A stretch of 64,000 nucleotides of DNA from contig NZ_CABPRV010000003.1 of assembly GCF_902459735.1 (NCBI RefSeq), positions 434,001-498,000 of the forward strand, given 5' to 3'. Positions within the stretch are counted from its first letter, which is position 1. Each line of letters begins with the position of its first letter. Positions 45,724-55,057 of this stretch are shown here, piece by piece. The notes under the pieces were generated by a model that was not told where the DNA came from, did not search any database, and was given only the letters and a program-made list of their open reading frames with translations. This DNA comes from Pandoraea capi. GTDB lineage: Bacteria > Pseudomonadota > Gammaproteobacteria > Burkholderiales > Burkholderiaceae. Made by a program: the position numbers and the translations under genes.

Positions 45724-47436
45724 TCAACCAAACGCCAGCGTCTTCGTCAGATCGCCCGGCGGGTTCGTACCGCGTGCGGCGAAGGCCGCGTTACGGTAGG
45801 CAATGCCTTCGAGCGTCGGCAGGTCATGCAGACGCGTGACGAAGCGCAGGATCGACGTCGTGTCGTAGAACGTGTGATCGACGACGCCACGCCTGGCGAA
45901 CGGCGAGACCACCATGGCCGGAATGCGCGAGCCCGGACCCCAGCGGTCGCCTTTCGGCGGCGCGACGTGATCCCACCAGCCGCCGTTCTCGTCGTACGTG
46001 ATCACGACCACCATGTTGTTCCACTGCGGCGACTTCATCAGGTGCGCGAGCACGTTTGCCACGTGCTGGTCGCCCGACTCCACGTCCGAATACCCGGCGT
46101 GCTGGTTCAGGTTGCCCTGCGGCTTGTAGAACGTGACGGCAGGCAGCTTGCCGGCAATCGCGTCGGCGATGAATTTGTTCGAGATCGGGCTGTCGCCTTC
46201 ACCGCCATCGCGCAGGTGCGTCTCGCGTGCTGCCGTGCCCGGTGCGAACTGGGCGAAGTAGTTGAACGGCTGATGGTGGTACTGGAAGTTCGGCTTGTCC
46301 GCACCGCCCTTGTGATCGAGCGCCGACTGCCATGCCCCCGCGTACCAGGCCCACGACACGCCCTTGTTCGAGAGCAGATCGCCGATGGTCGCGTAATTCT
46401 GCGGCGGCAGCGTCGACGGGTTCGACGGATCGGCCAGATGCTTGTCGCCCGAGGCCGCAGGCTTGACCGGCGACGGCTGGTACGCCGGCATCATCGTGTT
46501 CACCGCGTAGTTGTCCGGCGTGATGGCCCCGTCGCGCACGAACTTCGGCTTGCCGTCGGCCGCCGAGGCCGGCGAGTCCGGCGCCACCGCCAGACGCACC
46601 CCTTGCGGGCCGTCGGCCAGCATGGCGATCTTGTCCCTGGCCGGGCTTTGCGCGGCGTTCGGATATACCGGCGGGCGTGCCGTCACGAGGAACTGGTGGT
46701 TCAGGAACGAGCCGCCGAAAGCCGCCATGAAGAAGTTGTCGCACATCGTGTACTGCTGCGCGATCTTGTACATGTCGAGCGTCTTGGCCGTCTCGCCGTA
46801 GTAACCCATCACGAGGCCGCCCGAGTCGGCCCAGGCGGCGAACTGGTTGTTCGCGCCGTCGTTGATCTGCATCTGGTTCTGCCAGAACAGATGCCACAGG
46901 TCGCGCGTGATGACCGACTCCGGCAGCAGCTTGCCCTCGGTGTCCTTGAGCATGAACGGCGCGTTCGGTTGACGGGCGATGTCCTTCTCACCGATGTGAT
47001 ACTTCTTGCCGCCGATCATCTGCGAGCGCGGCACGAGGCCGTCGAAGACCGGAGGCAGCAGCGACATCGGCGTCTTGCCGTCGCGATCGAGCTGCGTGTA
47101 GGCCGACGCGGCAACCTTCGACAGGGGCTTCTCCAGACCGGGGAAGTCGGCGAACAGGTTGTTGAAGCTGCGGTTCTCGAGATAGATCACGACGACCGTC
47201 TTGACGTTCGCCTTGAGCTGGGCGTCGAACGTACCGCCGGCCGCAACGGCCGTCGGCGCACCGGCACCGCCTTCCGCTGCGCAGCCGCTCAGCGTGGCCC
47301 CGGCCGCGCCGGCAGCGCTGATAGCGGCCAGTCCCTGAAGGATGCGGCGGCGCGACGGGTTCGTCGGATCGTCTTCGTGCGAGAGATCGGTGTCGACCGA
47401 GGGATCGTGCGGCTGGGGTGTGGTGTCGTGCGTCAT
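45724..47436 (-). CDS. Tat-exported acid phosphatase / phospholipase C family protein
   Basis: 570 aa. A twin-arginine signal (SRRRILQGLAAISAAGAAGATLSGCA) ends in a lipobox-like Cys. The phosphoesterase domain starts VKTVVVIYLENRSFNNLFADFPG, with the metal-binding Glu-Asn pair of AcpA/PLC enzymes; MCDNFFMAAFGGSFLNHQFLV, GYSDVESGDQHVANVL and VVITYDENGGWWDHVAPP supply the remaining metal and active-site residues. It probably hydrolyses phosphomonoesters or phospholipid head groups in the periplasm or outside. Single gene. Confidence 0.88.
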   Translation of the reverse strand: MTHDTTPQPHDPSVDTDLSHEDDPTNPSRRRILQGLAAISAAGAAGATLSGCAAEGGAGAPTAVAAGGTFDAQLKANVKTVVVIYLENRSFNNLFADFPGLEKPLSKVAASAYTQLDRDGKTPMSLLPPVFDGLVPRSQMIGGKKYHIGEKDIARQPNAPFMLKDTEGKLLPESVITRDLWHLFWQNQMQINDGANNQFAAWADSGGLVMGYYGETAKTLDMYKIAQQYTMCDNFFMAAFGGSFLNHQFLVTARPPVYPNAAQSPARDKIAMLADGPQGVRLAVAPDSPASAADGKPKFVRDGAITPDNYAVNTMMPAYQPSPVKPAASGDKHLADPSNPSTLPPQNYATIGDLLSNKGVSWAWYAGAWQSALDHKGGADKPNFQYHHQPFNYFAQFAPGTAARETHLRDGGEGDSPISNKFIADAIAGKLPAVTFYKPQGNLNQHAGYSDVESGDQHVANVLAHLMKSPQWNNMVVVITYDENGGWWDHVAPPKGDRWGPGSRIPAMVVSPFARRGVVDHTFYDTTSILRFVTRLHDLPTLEGIAYRNAAFAARGTNPPGDLTKTLAFG

Positions 47437-47659
47437 GATGTCCTTGTTTGACGTGTCGGGCAGTGGGGCGCGCGTGAGCGTCCGCGACCGGGCGGCAAGG
47501 ACTGACGGACAACGGGCCGAAAGGCGGCGCGCGCCACATCGTCAGCTTGCCCGGGGCGGGCGAGGCAAGCGACGTTTGTACGCGGGAATTGTGACGTTTC
47601 GGTGACATCGTCACCGCGTCACGCAGAGCGAAACCTGGCAGGGAGGTCGCGTGTACCGA

Positions 47660-48589
47660 TCAGGCCGACGGCGCGGCCTGACGGCCCGGATACCCCGTGT
47701 CCTCGAACAATCCCGTCTGGAATTGTTCGACCAGATCGTCGAGCAATGCGCGCAGGGCGCTCGGCATCTGCTTGCGGGAGATGTACACGCCGTAGACGGT
47801 CATCTCGCGCGGCACGTAGTCGGGCAGCAGTGCACGCAGCGTGCCGTCGCGCAGATGCGGCAGCGCCGAGTACACCGGCTGCATCGAGATACCCGCGCCC
47901 GCGAGCGTCGCGGCAAACACCACGTTCACTTCATTGGCTGACAGATTGCCGCCCACGGGCACGCCGAGCGGTGCGCCGTTGTGTGTGAATTGCCAGAGGC
48001 TCTTGCCGAAGTAGGTGTACGTGAGACAGTTGTGAAGCGCGAGGTCTTCGGCGCGCTCGGGTGTGCCGTGACGCTGAAGGTAGGACGGCGCCGCGCACAC
48101 CACCGAGTGGCAGGTCGCCAGCTTGCGGGCGATGAGACCGGGAGACGGCTCCGACGTGACACGGATCGCGAGATCGATGCGCTCGTCGACCAGATCGACC
48201 GTGCGGTCTGCCACCACGAGATCGATGGCCACGCCCGGATGCCGGACGATGAATCGCGTGACGGCCGCCGCCAGAAACGCCTGCCCGAGCGATGTGCTGC
48301 ACGCCACGCGTAACAGGCCTCGCGGCGTGCTGTCGGCGTTCGATGCGCAAGCCAGATCGTCGGCGATGCCCAGCATCTCGCGGCAGCGCGGCAGGGCGTC
48401 GTTGCCGGCGTCGGTGAGACTCACGGCCCGCGTGGTCCGGTGCAGCAAACGCGTGCCGAGCCACGCTTCGAGTTCGGCCAGATAGCGCGAGACCATCGCG
48501 CGCGACATATCGAGACGCTGTGCCGCCGCCGTGAGCGAGCCGCGCTCAGCCACTTCGGTGAAGACCCGCATCGCAGTCAGACGGTCCAT
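47660..48589 (-). CDS. LysR family transcriptional regulator
   Basis: 309 aa, CrgA-like. HTH segment MDRLTAMRVFTEVAERGSLTAAAQRLDMSRAMVSRYLAELEAWLGTRLLHRTTR; effector domain from RGLLRVACSTSLGQAFLAAAVTRF to IAGAGISMQPVYSALP-type sequence. ATG at 48589 is the family start. It is divergent from the DsbA-like and NAD(P)-binding genes (155 bases between), its likely targets. Confidence 0.9.
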   Translation of the reverse strand: MDRLTAMRVFTEVAERGSLTAAAQRLDMSRAMVSRYLAELEAWLGTRLLHRTTRAVSLTDAGNDALPRCREMLGIADDLACASNADSTPRGLLRVACSTSLGQAFLAAAVTRFIVRHPGVAIDLVVADRTVDLVDERIDLAIRVTSEPSPGLIARKLATCHSVVCAAPSYLQRHGTPERAEDLALHNCLTYTYFGKSLWQFTHNGAPLGVPVGGNLSANEVNVVFAATLAGAGISMQPVYSALPHLRDGTLRALLPDYVPREMTVYGVYISRKQMPSALRALLDDLVEQFQTGLFEDTGYPGRQAAPSA

Positions 48590-48744
48590 GATTTGCTCGA
48601 TCGATGCAACAAAGTGATCGTCATTATGGGCTTTTTTTGCGCGAGTGGCGCGACTACGATGGCACTCATGGAACGCGCCGAACCGGTCGTGCATGTCGTG
48701 TCTGACATGCGATGGCGGCGCTGCATCACCGAGGACACCCTGAA

Positions 48745-49470
48745 ATGCCCAAAGCCACTCTGCATTACATTGCCGACCCGTTGTGCGGCTGGTGCTACGC
48801 CGCTGCGCCGCTGGTGCGCGCTGCGCGTGACGTCGCCGGACTGGACGTCGCGTTTCACGGCGGCGGCATGATGGCCGGCCCGAACGTTCAGCCGGTCACG
48901 CCGCAACTGCGCAATTACGTCATGCCGCACGATCACCGGATCGCGGCGCTCACCGGCCAGCCGTTCGGCGATGCCTACTTCGAAGGGCTGTTGCGCGACG
49001 GCACGGCCGTGTTCGACTCCGCACCGCCCACGGCGGCCGTGCTGGCTGGCGAAGCGCTTGCGGGGCGCGGCCTCGACATGTTCGCGACGGTCCAGCGCGC
49101 CCATTACGTTGACGGCAAACGCATTGCCGATCGCGATGTGCTCGTCGACCTTGCCGCTGACCTCGGACTGGATCGCGAGGCTTTCGCGAAGGCGTTCGAC
49201 GAACAGGGTGCCGCGACCCTCATGCAGCACTTCCGCGACAGCCGTGCTCTGCTCGGCCGTGTCGGGGGCAGCGGCTTCCCGACGTTTGCGCTGGAGACCG
49301 ACGGTCAGTGGGAGCGGCTCGAACCGGGCCGCTACCTCGGCCAGCCGGACGCGTGGCGGGATGCGCTTCGTGAGCGCCTGCTCGCCATTCAAGCGGCCGC
49401 GGCGACCCATACCACTGCCGGGACCGCAGACGGATTGCCGCAGTGCGGCCCCGAAGGCTGCGCGATCTGA
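48745..49470 (+). CDS. DsbA family (2-hydroxychromene-isomerase/FrnE-like) oxidoreductase
   Basis: 241 aa thioredoxin-fold protein without a signal peptide. The active-site motif is CGWC in YIADPLCGWCYAAAPLV; a cis-Pro region reads GGSGFPTFALE. It ends in QCGPEGCAI, a second Cys pair seen in this cytosolic subfamily. It probably acts in thiol redox or electrophile stress. GAGGA lies upstream of the ATG at 48745. The NAD(P)-binding gene follows 77 bases later. Confidence 0.85.
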   Translation: MPKATLHYIADPLCGWCYAAAPLVRAARDVAGLDVAFHGGGMMAGPNVQPVTPQLRNYVMPHDHRIAALTGQPFGDAYFEGLLRDGTAVFDSAPPTAAVLAGEALAGRGLDMFATVQRAHYVDGKRIADRDVLVDLAADLGLDREAFAKAFDEQGAATLMQHFRDSRALLGRVGGSGFPTFALETDGQWERLEPGRYLGQPDAWRDALRERLLAIQAAAATHTTAGTADGLPQCGPEGCAI

Positions 49471-49547
49471 GTCGCGGCGCGCGCCGTCTTACCGCATTCG
49501 CTCTGCATTCGCATTTCGAACACCCCCTCACCTCCAGGAGAGTCCTG

Positions 49548-50168
49548 ATGAAAGTCGCTTTGATTGGTATCACCGGCCGCGTCGGTACGCGCGTTGCCGA
49601 AGAACTGCTGCAACGTGGTCACACCGTCACGGGGATCGCGCGTAATCCCGAGCGCGTCGAAGCCGAAAAAGGCCTCACCGTGGTCAAGGGCGACGCTGCC
49701 GATCCGTCGTCGCTCGCGCCGCTGCTCGCCGGGCATGACGCTGTCATCAGCGCCGGGCGCTTCGTCTCGATGGACGCCGCCAAGCTCATCGACGCCGTCA
49801 AGCGCGCCGGTGTGCCGCGTCTGCTGGTCGTAGGCGGTGCAGGCAGTCTGGAGATCGCGCCGGGCAAGGCACTGATCGATACGCCGGAATTCCCGGAGGC
49901 ATACAAACCGGAAGCGAGCGCTGGCCGCGCGTTCCTGCAAGTGCTGCGCGCCGAGCCGAAGGACTCGCCGCTGAACTGGACGTTCCTGTCGCCGGCTGCG
50001 CTCTTCGAACCGGGCGAGCGCACGGGCAAGTTCCGCATCGGTGCGGACGGTCTGCTCGTCGACGCCAACGGCAAGAGCTGGATTTCGATGGAAGACTACG
50101 CGATCGCGCTGGTCGACGAACTCGAGAAGAACCAGCACCCGCGTGCCCGCTTTACGGTCGGGTACTGA
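49548..50168 (+). CDS. NAD(P)-binding (NmrA/atypical SDR) oxidoreductase
   Basis: 206 aa. The N-terminal Rossmann motif is MKVALIGITGRVGTRVAEELLQRGHTVTGIAR (GxxGxxG); VVKGDAADPSSLAPLLAGHDAVISA and VPRLLVVGGAGSLEIAPG follow as in atypical SDR proteins that act as NAD(P)H-dependent reductases or redox sensors. AGGAGAG precedes the ATG. Together with the DsbA-like gene it forms a redox-stress unit facing a LysR gene. Substrate unknown. Confidence 0.85.
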   Translation: MKVALIGITGRVGTRVAEELLQRGHTVTGIARNPERVEAEKGLTVVKGDAADPSSLAPLLAGHDAVISAGRFVSMDAAKLIDAVKRAGVPRLLVVGGAGSLEIAPGKALIDTPEFPEAYKPEASAGRAFLQVLRAEPKDSPLNWTFLSPAALFEPGERTGKFRIGADGLLVDANGKSWISMEDYAIALVDELEKNQHPRARFTVGY

Positions 50169-50234
50169 ACGTCGGAAGCCTTCGACGCCACAGCAGTGAC
50201 GGCAGCGCACGCCGATGCCCGGTGCCCGGTGGAA

Positions 50235-50897
50235 TCAGCGCGCCTGCCGGAATGTGAGGTTGTAGCGCACCGCTTGCGCGTCGAAGCTGCCTTCGACGCT
50301 GGCAATGCCGTGGTAGACGAGTCGCGACGGGCCACCCCACACGACGACGTCGCCCGGCTCCAGCCGCACGCGGCGCGTCCGGTCGCTGCGTTGCAGCCCG
50401 CCCCACAGGAAGACGGCCGGCAACCCGAGCGACACCGACACGATGGGGGTGCCCAGCTCGCGTTCGTCGCGGTCCTGATGCAGCGTGAGACGCGCGTCGA
50501 GCGTATAGCGGTTGATGAGGCACGCGTCCGGCGCGAAATCACGGTAACCGGCCGCTTCCGAAGCCTCACGCGCCAGATCGACGAACGATGCCGGCATCGA
50601 CGGCCACGGCTGCTTCGAGAGCGGATCGTGCGTGCCGTAGCGATATCCCATCTTGTCGCTGATCCATCCCACTTCCCCGCAATTGGTCATTGCGACCGAC
50701 ATCCGCTTGCCCCCCGGCGTCAGCCAGTGACGCAACGGCGCCTGCGCGATCACACCATCGATATCCGCGTGCAATGTCGTCAGATGCGAGCGCGCGAAGC
50801 CGCGCAGCACGAACGCGCCCGGACCGAGTTCGTCGGCTTTCGGGGCGTTGGGGGCGGTGGCGTCGGTGGCGTCGTTGCCGAAGAGGTCGAGCGTCAT
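50235..50897 (-). CDS. alkB: DNA oxidative demethylase AlkB
   Basis: 2-oxoglutarate/Fe(II) dioxygenase that removes methyl groups from 1-methyladenine and 3-methylcytosine. 220 aa. The nucleotide-lid region TPGGKRMSVAMTNCG and GYRYG are typical; iron ligands are His-x-Asp in LTLHQDRDE and a later His in RLVYHGI; 2OG is bound by the Arg residues in RYNLTFRQAR. Last gene of the ada cluster, 51 bases after the second oxygenase gene. Confidence 0.94.
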   Translation of the reverse strand: MTLDLFGNDATDATAPNAPKADELGPGAFVLRGFARSHLTTLHADIDGVIAQAPLRHWLTPGGKRMSVAMTNCGEVGWISDKMGYRYGTHDPLSKQPWPSMPASFVDLAREASEAAGYRDFAPDACLINRYTLDARLTLHQDRDERELGTPIVSVSLGLPAVFLWGGLQRSDRTRRVRLEPGDVVVWGGPSRLVYHGIASVEGSFDAQAVRYNLTFRQAR

Positions 50898-50948
50898 GTC
50901 ACTTCATTGGGGGCTGCGGGGCTTTCGTAGACATCGATGGGCGGCAAG

Positions 50949-51689
50949 TCACGTCGCGTCGTGCAGGATCACGCCCAGCGTATGACGCAGGCCACTGCGC
51001 ACGCGACTCACGCCGTGCCGCATGTTGACGCGGTACACACCGCGCGTGCCATTGACCGGCCGGTGATGCACGGCGAACACGACGGCGTCGCCTTGCGTGA
51101 GCGGCACGACTTCGGCGCGCGACTGCATGCGCGGACGTTGCTCCGTCAGCACGAACTCGCCACCCGTGAAATCTACGCCGGGCTGCGACAGCAGAATCGC
51201 CACCTGCAACGGGAAGACGTGATCCCCATAGAGGTCCTGATGCAGGCAATTGTAGTCGCCCGCTTCGTAACGCAACAGCAGCGGCGTGGGGCGGCGCTGT
51301 CCGGCGTCGTGACACTGTTCTAGGTAGGCGCGATGCGTTGCGGGATAGCGGGTTTCGATGCCCATCGCCTTATGCCAGCGATGGGCGATCTCGCGCAACG
51401 GCGCGTAAAACGCTTCGCGCAACCCGGCGACGAGCGGCGGCAGCGGGTAAGCGAAGTACTGATACTCGCCTTGCCCGAAGCCGTGACGCGCCATCACGAT
51501 CCGGCTGCGAAAGCGCTCGGATGTCGGCGCGGTACTGCTTCGTCCATGCTGCCCGTTTGGGTTGCCGTACATCTCGCTAAGCGCGTCGCACTCCTGCCCG
51601 CTCAGCAAGCCGGGAATGCGCGCCGCGCCAAAGCCGTTGAGTTCGTCTTCGAGCGCGGCCCAGTCGAGCGACGGCACGCGATCGCTCAC
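50949..51689 (-). CDS. 2OG-Fe(II) oxygenase, Ada-operon member
   Basis: 246 aa. The iron site is HQD in CLHQDLYGDHVFPLQVAILLSQPG with the distal His in VFAVHHRPVNGTRGVYRVNMRHGVSR, where Arg binds 2OG; this is a prolyl-hydroxylase-like cupin. Its ATG overlaps the ada stop (ATGA, 51686-51689), so it is translated together with Ada and probably acts in the alkylation response, but it is not AlkB and its substrate is unknown. Family members next to ada are common in Burkholderiaceae. Confidence 0.85.
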   Translation of the reverse strand: MSDRVPSLDWAALEDELNGFGAARIPGLLSGQECDALSEMYGNPNGQHGRSSTAPTSERFRSRIVMARHGFGQGEYQYFAYPLPPLVAGLREAFYAPLREIAHRWHKAMGIETRYPATHRAYLEQCHDAGQRRPTPLLLRYEAGDYNCLHQDLYGDHVFPLQVAILLSQPGVDFTGGEFVLTEQRPRMQSRAEVVPLTQGDAVVFAVHHRPVNGTRGVYRVNMRHGVSRVRSGLRHTLGVILHDAT

Positions 51690-52876
51690 AGCTTCACCTC
51701 GGCGGTGACGTCGCCGTGTTCATCGCGTTCATCGTGCTCATGCGCGAGCAACGCCCGTTTGCGCTCGACGCCCCAACGATATCCGGAGAGCGCGCCGTCG
51801 TTGCGCACGATCCGATGGCACGGAATCGCCACGGCCAGCGTGTTCGACGCACAGGCCTGTGCCACCGCACGCACGGCCCGAGGCGATCCAATGCGCTCGG
51901 CGATCTGCGCGTAGCTGGCCGTCTCGCCGGCGGGCACGTCGCGCAGGGCTTGCCAGACGCGTTGCTGGAAGGCCGTGCCGCGCACATCGAGCGGCAGCGA
52001 CAGACCGACGTGAGGCGACTCCACGAAGCCCACGACCTGCGCGACCCAGCGCTCGAACTCGGCGTCGGCGCCGACCAGCTCGGCCTTCGGGAAGCGATCC
52101 TGCAATTCGCGCACGAGCGCTTCGGGATCGTCGCCGAGCGATATCGCGCACAGACCGCGTGAGGTCGCGGCGACCAGTAGCGCGCCGAGCGAGCATTGCG
52201 CCACGGCGAAGCGAATCGATTCGGCCTTGCCGCCGGCGCGGAACGCGGCGGGCTTCATGCCGAGCAGAGCATCGGCGCTGGCGTAGAAGCGGCCGTTGGA
52301 GTTGAACCCTGCGTCGTAGTAGGCCGACGTCACGCTCTGGGCGGCAGGCAATGCATCGCGCACGCGCTCGGCGCGACGCGCATTGGCGTAGGCGCGAGGC
52401 GTCACGCCCGTCACCGAACGGAACAGACGATGGAAGTAGTGCGGGCTGAGACCGGCCTGTGCTGCAAGCGTCTCCAGCGTCGGCGGCACGTCGGCCGTTT
52501 CGATCTGACGGCAGGCGGCGGTCACCAGCGCGGCGTGACGCGCATCGAGCGCGCCCTGATCCGGCTTGCATCGCTTGCAGGGACGAAAGCCCGCCTGTTC
52601 GGCCGCCGCCATATCCGCGTGGAATGCCACGTTTTCGCGCCGCGCGAGCCGTGCACCGCACGACGGGCGGCAGTACACGCCGGTCGTGCGCACGGAGTAG
52701 AAGAATTCGCCGTCCGCCTGCTTGTCGCGTGCCACGACGGCGGCCCATCTGGCGTCGTTGGTGGCGTAGCGGTGAGCGTCGGATGCACGACGTCCGTCGG
52801 CGCCCACCTGACGCGGACCTGCGGTGTCGCTACGTGGCATCGACGGACGTTTGGCGGTCATAGGATGAGGTTGCAT
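51686..52876 (-). CDS. ada: Bifunctional Ada: methyl-responsive regulator and O6-methylguanine-DNA methyltransferase
   Basis: 396 aa. Domain order: the zinc methylphosphotriester sensor with four Cys (YCRPSCGAR and RPCKRCKP), an AraC-type helix-turn-helix (LETLAAQAGLSPHYFHRLFRSVTGVTPRAYANARR), then the methyltransferase with the acceptor Cys in IPCHRIVRNDGALSGYRWG. Methylation of the sensor turns it into an activator of its own operon. ATG at 52876 (52861 also in frame). The candidate Ada box lies 71 bases upstream. Confidence 0.95.
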   Translation of the reverse strand: MQPHPMTAKRPSMPRSDTAGPRQVGADGRRASDAHRYATNDARWAAVVARDKQADGEFFYSVRTTGVYCRPSCGARLARRENVAFHADMAAAEQAGFRPCKRCKPDQGALDARHAALVTAACRQIETADVPPTLETLAAQAGLSPHYFHRLFRSVTGVTPRAYANARRAERVRDALPAAQSVTSAYYDAGFNSNGRFYASADALLGMKPAAFRAGGKAESIRFAVAQCSLGALLVAATSRGLCAISLGDDPEALVRELQDRFPKAELVGADAEFERWVAQVVGFVESPHVGLSLPLDVRGTAFQQRVWQALRDVPAGETASYAQIAERIGSPRAVRAVAQACASNTLAVAIPCHRIVRNDGALSGYRWGVERKRALLAHEHDERDEHGDVTAEVKL

Positions 52877-52946
52877 CGCGAGGATCTCCCGAGGACTGAT
52901 GACGAGCCTTCAGTCTAGGGAGTGGGTCGCCGTGCTGCGCTCCGTT

Positions 52947-52962
52947 TCTTGCTATTGAATTC
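52947..52962 (-). promoter_or_regulatory. Candidate Ada box
   Basis: Minus-strand GAATTCAATAGCAAGA keeps the A box (AATT), five-base spacing and B box (GCAA) of the E. coli ada operator GAATTAAAGCGCAAGA, in the same orientation, 71 bases ahead of the ada start. Confidence 0.6.
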
Positions 52963-52986
52963 GACGCATGACGTCGCACCCCGGGG

Positions 52987-53979
52987 TCAGACGCCGGGCG
53001 GCATGGTCGTGCCGAGCTTCGCGGCCAGACTCATCACCATCACCAGCACGAGGGCTTCGATGGCCACCACGCGTGCGAAGGCTGACGTGTCGAGCGGTGT
53101 CTCGCCGGTATCGAGCGCCAGGCGCGGCAGAAAGTGCCAGCGGTTCCACGCCCCCAGCAAGGCGGCACAGGCGACGAGCACGAGCTTCGTCACGAGCCAT
53201 GCCAGATAGGGAGCATTCTGCGCCGAAAACCATAACGAGGCGTTCTCGCCGAGCGTTCGCCATGCATTGAACGCCCCCGTCACCAGCGCGACGACCATCG
53301 CCAGTGTTGCCACGGACGACAGCCGGTCGCCGTACGCCGCCCGTGCGCCCACGGGCCAGTGACGCCAGCCCGGAATCGCGCATCCGGCGACGAGCAGCGC
53401 ACCGGTCCACGACGCTGCCGCCGCAACGTGAAGCGTGTGAATGCCGATGGCAAGCCACGGCATCGACGCATCGGCCGCATGCCCGGTGCTTGCCCGCGCC
53501 AGCGCAAGGATCACGGCGCCAGCGGCATAGACCCACCGTGCATAACGTTCCTGAAGATGTTCGCGACGGTGGTGCCGGTCGCGCGGGTCGTCTGCGATGG
53601 GCATGACGGCACGCAGCCGGCGTCGCGCGTCGTACCACGCCCATGCGCCTGCACACAGCAGAGCGGCGCCGAGGCCCGCGACCCATTGCGCGCGGCCGAA
53701 ATGCGATTGTGTGAGGACCAGCCACACGTCGGCGGCCATGGCGGACGACGTTTCCCAGTCCCCACCGGTCATCGCTTCGGTGCTCGCGAGCACGTAGGCC
53801 AGCCACGCGAGCACGGCCAGCCCCGCCGCGAAAGCGGGGAGTACGCGCACGGTGAGCCCGCGTCGCACGGCGTGCGGGCTGCGCAGCAGCAACACGCCGA
53901 GGGCGAGCGCCAGCGCGAGATTGAGCAGACCCGCCGTTGCGGGTTGCCACGTCCCGGCAGCCAGATCCGCCGACATCAC
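52987..53979 (-). CDS. copD: CopD family copper resistance membrane protein
   Basis: 330 aa with about eight membrane helices. The CopD domain appears as IHTLHVAAAASWTGALLVAG, with the conserved His residues, and YLAWLVTKLVLVACAALLGAWNRW near the C-terminus. CopD works with periplasmic CopC in copper movement across the inner membrane. Its start overlaps the copC stop (ATGA, 53976-53979), so the two are one unit. Confidence 0.88.
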   Translation of the reverse strand: MMSADLAAGTWQPATAGLLNLALALALGVLLLRSPHAVRRGLTVRVLPAFAAGLAVLAWLAYVLASTEAMTGGDWETSSAMAADVWLVLTQSHFGRAQWVAGLGAALLCAGAWAWYDARRRLRAVMPIADDPRDRHHRREHLQERYARWVYAAGAVILALARASTGHAADASMPWLAIGIHTLHVAAAASWTGALLVAGCAIPGWRHWPVGARAAYGDRLSSVATLAMVVALVTGAFNAWRTLGENASLWFSAQNAPYLAWLVTKLVLVACAALLGAWNRWHFLPRLALDTGETPLDTSAFARVVAIEALVLVMVMSLAAKLGTTMPPGV

Positions 53980-54404
53980 TTCACGGTGAACTTGAAGGTG
54001 CCCTGCGTGCGATGGCCGTCGCTGGCCACGGCGACCCAGTTCGCCTGATAGTCACCGGCCGACAGGGCGGGGATGGCGAGCGTAAGCGTCTTGCGGGCCG
54101 CGTCGAGTTCGGGCTTGGCGTCGGTCACTGACTTGCCCTTCGCATCGACGACGGTGAGTTTCGAGAGCGCGCCTTCGAGCGCCGAGTCGAACGTCACACG
54201 CACCACTTTCGGCGCCTCGACCGTGGCTTGCGCGGCGGGCTCGCTCGACGCGATGTGCGCGTGCGCCCATGCCCCCTGCGAGAGACCGGTCAGGCCGATG
54301 GCGGCCGCCACGGCGAGGCCCTGGACGACACGACGCAGTCGGCCGTCGGTACGCAGCGCCGGGGCAGGGTGAGCATCGTGGGAAGCGAGGTTGGAAGTAC
54401 GCAT
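53976..54404 (-). CDS. copC: CopC family periplasmic copper-binding protein
   Basis: 142 aa. A signal peptide ends AWA, leaving a mature N-terminus HAHIASSEPA; His1 is a Cu(II) ligand in CopC. The rest is a small beta-barrel with VRVTFDSALEGALSKLTVVDAKG and NWVAVASDGHRTQGTFKFTV (GH-x-x-x-G-x-F end). It lacks the Met-rich loop, so it is probably the Cu(II)-only form. ATG at 54404; the frame extends seven codons to 54425. Confidence 0.88.
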   Translation of the reverse strand: MRTSNLASHDAHPAPALRTDGRLRRVVQGLAVAAAIGLTGLSQGAWAHAHIASSEPAAQATVEAPKVVRVTFDSALEGALSKLTVVDAKGKSVTDAKPELDAARKTLTLAIPALSAGDYQANWVAVASDGHRTQGTFKFTVK

Positions 54405-55057
54405 ATCGGATTCGAGTCGAGACAAATAGATCGGAGAGGTCGCGAAGAGATCGGTAAGACGTCATCGGTGAGGCACCAGCGACCAGACATCAGCGCTGAG
54501 ACATCACCGAAAGGACGTCGGGGGCGCTGACATCGCGGCCCGGCAGCGCGTGGGGCCTTCGTGTCGAACGCACCCGCCGCACTGCCTGCGCAGTATCGCA
54601 GACCTTGCAGACCGGCGCAGCGACGCGCGGGTTCCAGCCGTGATGCGCCCGCGCGGCAAAGTGTCGCGCCGCGCCGCGGCGTTTCAGGAGGCGAACTTCG
54701 CCCCCGTCGGGAGAGGAAATGTCGCTGACGTGTCGGTTATGTGCAACTGAGTTGCAAAATCGGAGGGCTCGCCGTATCATCGCGCAATATTGCAACTGTG
54801 TTGCATGTAGAGAAATGTGCGGTCCTCATCCGCCATGCGATGTCCGGTGATTGGCTGGCATCGCCACGAATGCGCGCCGACGCGCCCGCGATGGTGTGAC
54901 GCTGTGCCGGTCCCCCCGACGGCGCGCGCCAACGGCGTCACGACTTGGTGCACCGGTCTTCCCAGGCCCCGGTGCGGCGAGACCATCCTCGGGGATGGGC
55001 CGTCGGTGCGCATCCTTCGGGCGAAAGCCTGCCCCCAGAACACAGGATTTTGTTGTC
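54405..55057. other. Intergenic region between copC and the COG0523 gene
   Basis: 653 bases between divergent genes with no coding sequence I can support. It contains the two TGCAAC-N3-GTTGCA palindromes (54742-54805) and, from 54806 on, a 250-base GC-rich leader to the COG0523 start. Frames at 54490-54795 (minus) and 54851-55057 (plus) are Arg-rich and non-homologous. Confidence 0.5.
54742..54805 (+). promoter_or_regulatory. Two TGCAAC-N3-GTTGCA palindromes (candidate Zur sites)
   Basis: TGCAAC-TGA-GTTGCA (54742-54756) and TGCAAC-TGT-GTTGCA (54791-54805) are perfect 6-3-6 palindromes 49 bp apart. They lie upstream of a COG0523 metallochaperone gene and a PTPS paralogue, genes commonly under zinc-repressor control, so Zur is the best guess for the regulator. 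Confidence 0.6.

Noticed and set aside
45826-47451. 541-codon plus-strand frame opposite the acid phosphatase gene
   Set aside because: Shadow frame; the minus strand encodes a Tat signal and the complete phosphoesterase motifs.
54490-54795. 101-codon minus-strand frame in the copC/COG0523 gap
   Set aside because: Runs through the palindromic operators, has no ribosome site, and its Arg/His-rich sequence resembles no protein.
54806-55057. GC-rich 250-base leader of the COG0523 gene as a cobalamin or other metabolite riboswitch
   Set aside because: No B12-box (GCCACTG-like) or other aptamer core could be found; only the upstream palindromes are clear.
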